Origin: Chryseobacterium sp. SN22
GTDB taxonomy: Bacteria > Bacteroidota > Bacteroidia > Flavobacteriales > Weeksellaceae
Reading direction: 5' to 3'
DNA length: 64,000 nt
Assembly (NCBI RefSeq): GCF_008329705.1
Contig: NZ_VTSX01000008.1
Span: forward strand, 62,001 to 126,000
Shown here one piece after another: positions 62,592 to 64,000 of this stretch (position 1 is the first letter of the stretch; each line of letters starts with the position of its first letter). The notes beneath the pieces were generated by a model. It was not told the origin of the DNA. It made no database searches and worked only from the letters and a program-made list of their open reading frames with translations. The position numbers and the translations under genes are program-made.

Positions 62592-64000
62592 TTATTTCTG
62601 TGGAATATTCGCTAAAATGTCTTTCAGGAAACTCCAGAATTTCTGGGTGGAAGGGATGTTAGCCTTTTCGTCCGGAGAGTGGGCGCCACGGATCGTCGGC
62701 CCGAAACTTACCATTTCCATTTCAGGATAATTGGCCCCGATGATGCCGCATTCCAGCCCGGCATGGCAGGCTACAACGTGAGGTTTCTCCATAAACTTTT
62801 CGGTATAAATCTTTTCCATCAGCTGAACGATCTCAGAACCCGGCTTCGGCTTCCATCCAGGATAAGATCCGCTGAAAACCGTATTCATTCCGGCAAGCTC
62901 TGCCACGGATTTCAACTGTTCCGCCACCGAATCCTTTGAAGATTCTACGGATGATCTGGAAAGGTTTAAAATTTTTAAAGCCCCTTCTTTCAGTTCAACC
63001 CTTGCCACGTTGTTTGAAGACTCCACCAGGTCCTTCACATCGGGACTCATCCGGTAAACCCCGTTGTGCAGGGATTTTAAGACAAGAATGATTTTTTTTG
63101 AATCTGCTTCGGAAAGAGCATGGTCGGAACTTGTCGCATGTTCGATATTGATCTCAAGTCCTGCTTCTAGGCCGGCGAACTCCTCCAGAATTTCATTTTT
63201 AAGGCCATTCGTCAGTTCATCAATGAATTCCTGTGCATTTCTTACGGAGGCAGTTGCTGTGGCTTCTCTCGGGATGGCATTCCGCAATCCGCCGCCGTCG
63301 ATGGAGATCAGCTGGATGTTTTCTTTTTCCAGCGCTTTGTATAAAAGGCGTCCCAGGATGATGTTGGCATTCCCGAAACCTTTATGGATGTCCATTCCCG
63401 AATGTCCGCCCTGCAGGCCTTTCACTTCAAACCGGATAATCTGGCCTTTTGGAGATTCGGTTTCATAATTCTGGGAAATCGTAACATCGATTCCTCCTGC
63501 ACAGCCGATATCGATTTCATCGTCTTCTTCCGTATCCAGATTTAATAAAATATCGCCGGTCAGCTGTCCCGGCTTCAGGCCTAACGCACCCGTCATTCCG
63601 GTTTCTTCGTCGATGGTAAAAAGGGCTTCCAAAGCAGGATGAGGAAGATCAGAACTTTCCAGGATGGACATGATTGTCGCTACGCCCAGTCCGTTATCGG
63701 CACCCAGGGTAGTTCCTTTCGCCCTTACCCAGTCGCAGTCAACTTCCATTCTGATGCCCTCTGTTTCAAAGTCGAACTTTACATCATTGTTTTTTTGGCA
63801 GACCATATCCAGGTGAGACTGCAGGACAATAGATTTGCGGTTTTCCATTCCCGGCGTTGCCGGTTTTCTGATGATCACGTTTCCTACGGCATCCACTGTT
63901 GTTTCAAGTCCCAGATTTTCACCGAATTCTTTGACGAAGGCAATGACCCTTTCTTCTTTTTTTGATGGTCTCGGAACTGCATTTAACCGGGAAAAATTCT
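62592..64000 (-). CDS. pepD: Cytosolic beta-Ala-His (Xaa-His) dipeptidase, 5' end cut by window edge
   Basis: An M20-family aminoacyl-histidine dipeptidase. The frame stays open from the GTG at 63896 to the window edge, giving coherent upstream residues (RLNAVPRPSKKEERVIAFVKEF), so only about the first 20 residues are missing. Metal and catalytic sites are visible: LQSHLDMVCQ (first metal), GTTLGADNGLG with the bridging Asp, and FTIDEETGMTGALGL with the general-base Glu pair. A dimerisation lid region follows (EVKGLQGGHSGMDIHKG). The product hydrolyses Xaa-His dipeptides such as carnosine. Confidence 0.93.
   Translation of the reverse strand, partial: NFSRLNAVPRPSKKEERVIAFVKEFGENLGLETTVDAVGNVIIRKPATPGMENRKSIVLQSHLDMVCQKNNDVKFDFETEGIRMEVDCDWVRAKGTTLGADNGLGVATIMSILESSDLPHPALEALFTIDEETGMTGALGLKPGQLTGDILLNLDTEEDDEIDIGCAGGIDVTISQNYETESPKGQIIRFEVKGLQGGHSGMDIHKGFGNANIILGRLLYKALEKENIQLISIDGGGLRNAIPREATATASVRNAQEFIDELTNGLKNEILEEFAGLEAGLEINIEHATSSDHALSEADSKKIILVLKSLHNGVYRMSPDVKDLVESSNNVARVELKEGALKILNLSRSSVESSKDSVAEQLKSVAELAGMNTVFSGSYPGWKPKPGSEIVQLMEKIYTEKFMEKPHVVACHAGLECGIIGANYPEMEMVSFGPTIRGAHSPDEKANIPSTQKFWSFLKDILANIPQK

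Overview
The window looks like a chromosomal segment from a flavobacterium of the Weeksellaceae (Chryseobacterium / Elizabethkingia-like; Bacteroidota). The evidence is a gliding/type IX secretion core operon gldKLMN, exported proteins with short flavobacterial signal peptides, a PNGase F-type glycoamidase, AT-rich intergenic DNA, and many genes preceded by the Bacteroidota -7 promoter element TAnnTTTG rather than a sigma70 -10 box or a strong Shine-Dalgarno sequence. Gene density is high and most genes are housekeeping. There is no phage, no CRISPR array and no intact insertion sequence.

Layout: 1-2651 holds the end of a DUF4270 gene and glmS. 2760-7521 is gldK-gldL-gldM-gldN, the outer-membrane ring and proton-driven motor of gliding and type IX secretion. 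7577-9892 has an FAD oxidoreductase, a SemiSWEET transporter and two small lipoproteins. 10587-16858 is a small membrane protein plus a tripartite RND efflux operon. 17487-22206 has a TPR/AraC regulator, an M20 peptidase and an orphan gene, set among repeats including a MITE-like element. 22413-27745 has tRNA-Ser(GGA), ansA, trmH, a membrane-protein pair, rsmE and tsaD. 27750-34754 has tamB, an Lrp-type regulator, and a TetR regulator with a visible operator next to a DUF1348 gene.

34806-42704 (mostly minus strand) has a split transketolase, a sodium:solute symporter with a hexanucleotide tandem repeat upstream, small stress/redox genes, a pirin, a gene remnant and a DHA2 drug exporter. 42923-48866 has an exported protein, a frameshifted asnB, a PNGase F-II-like enzyme and manganese catalase. 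49057-55351 has an RNA m5C methyltransferase, a YjdM zinc-ribbon protein, an MHS permease, an ABC ATPase, a YceI lipoprotein and pheS. 55437-57795 is a histidine kinase/response regulator pair followed by an intergenic transcription unit. 58367-64000 has a DUF3108 protein, a ferredoxin reductase/ferredoxin pair, a RelA/SpoT-type synthetase, a disrupted LOG gene and pepD running off the window end.

The most noteworthy points are two candidate structured RNAs that match no family I can name (about 52202-52318 minus, about 57979-58198 plus), three broken genes (asnB by one base, a LOG gene by an inferred 10-base deletion through its active-site Arg, and a remnant with an in-frame amber codon), a 12-copy AAAGGT repeat upstream of the symporter promoter, and a 211-bp MITE-like element. 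All calls come from reading the sequence; no database search was run.
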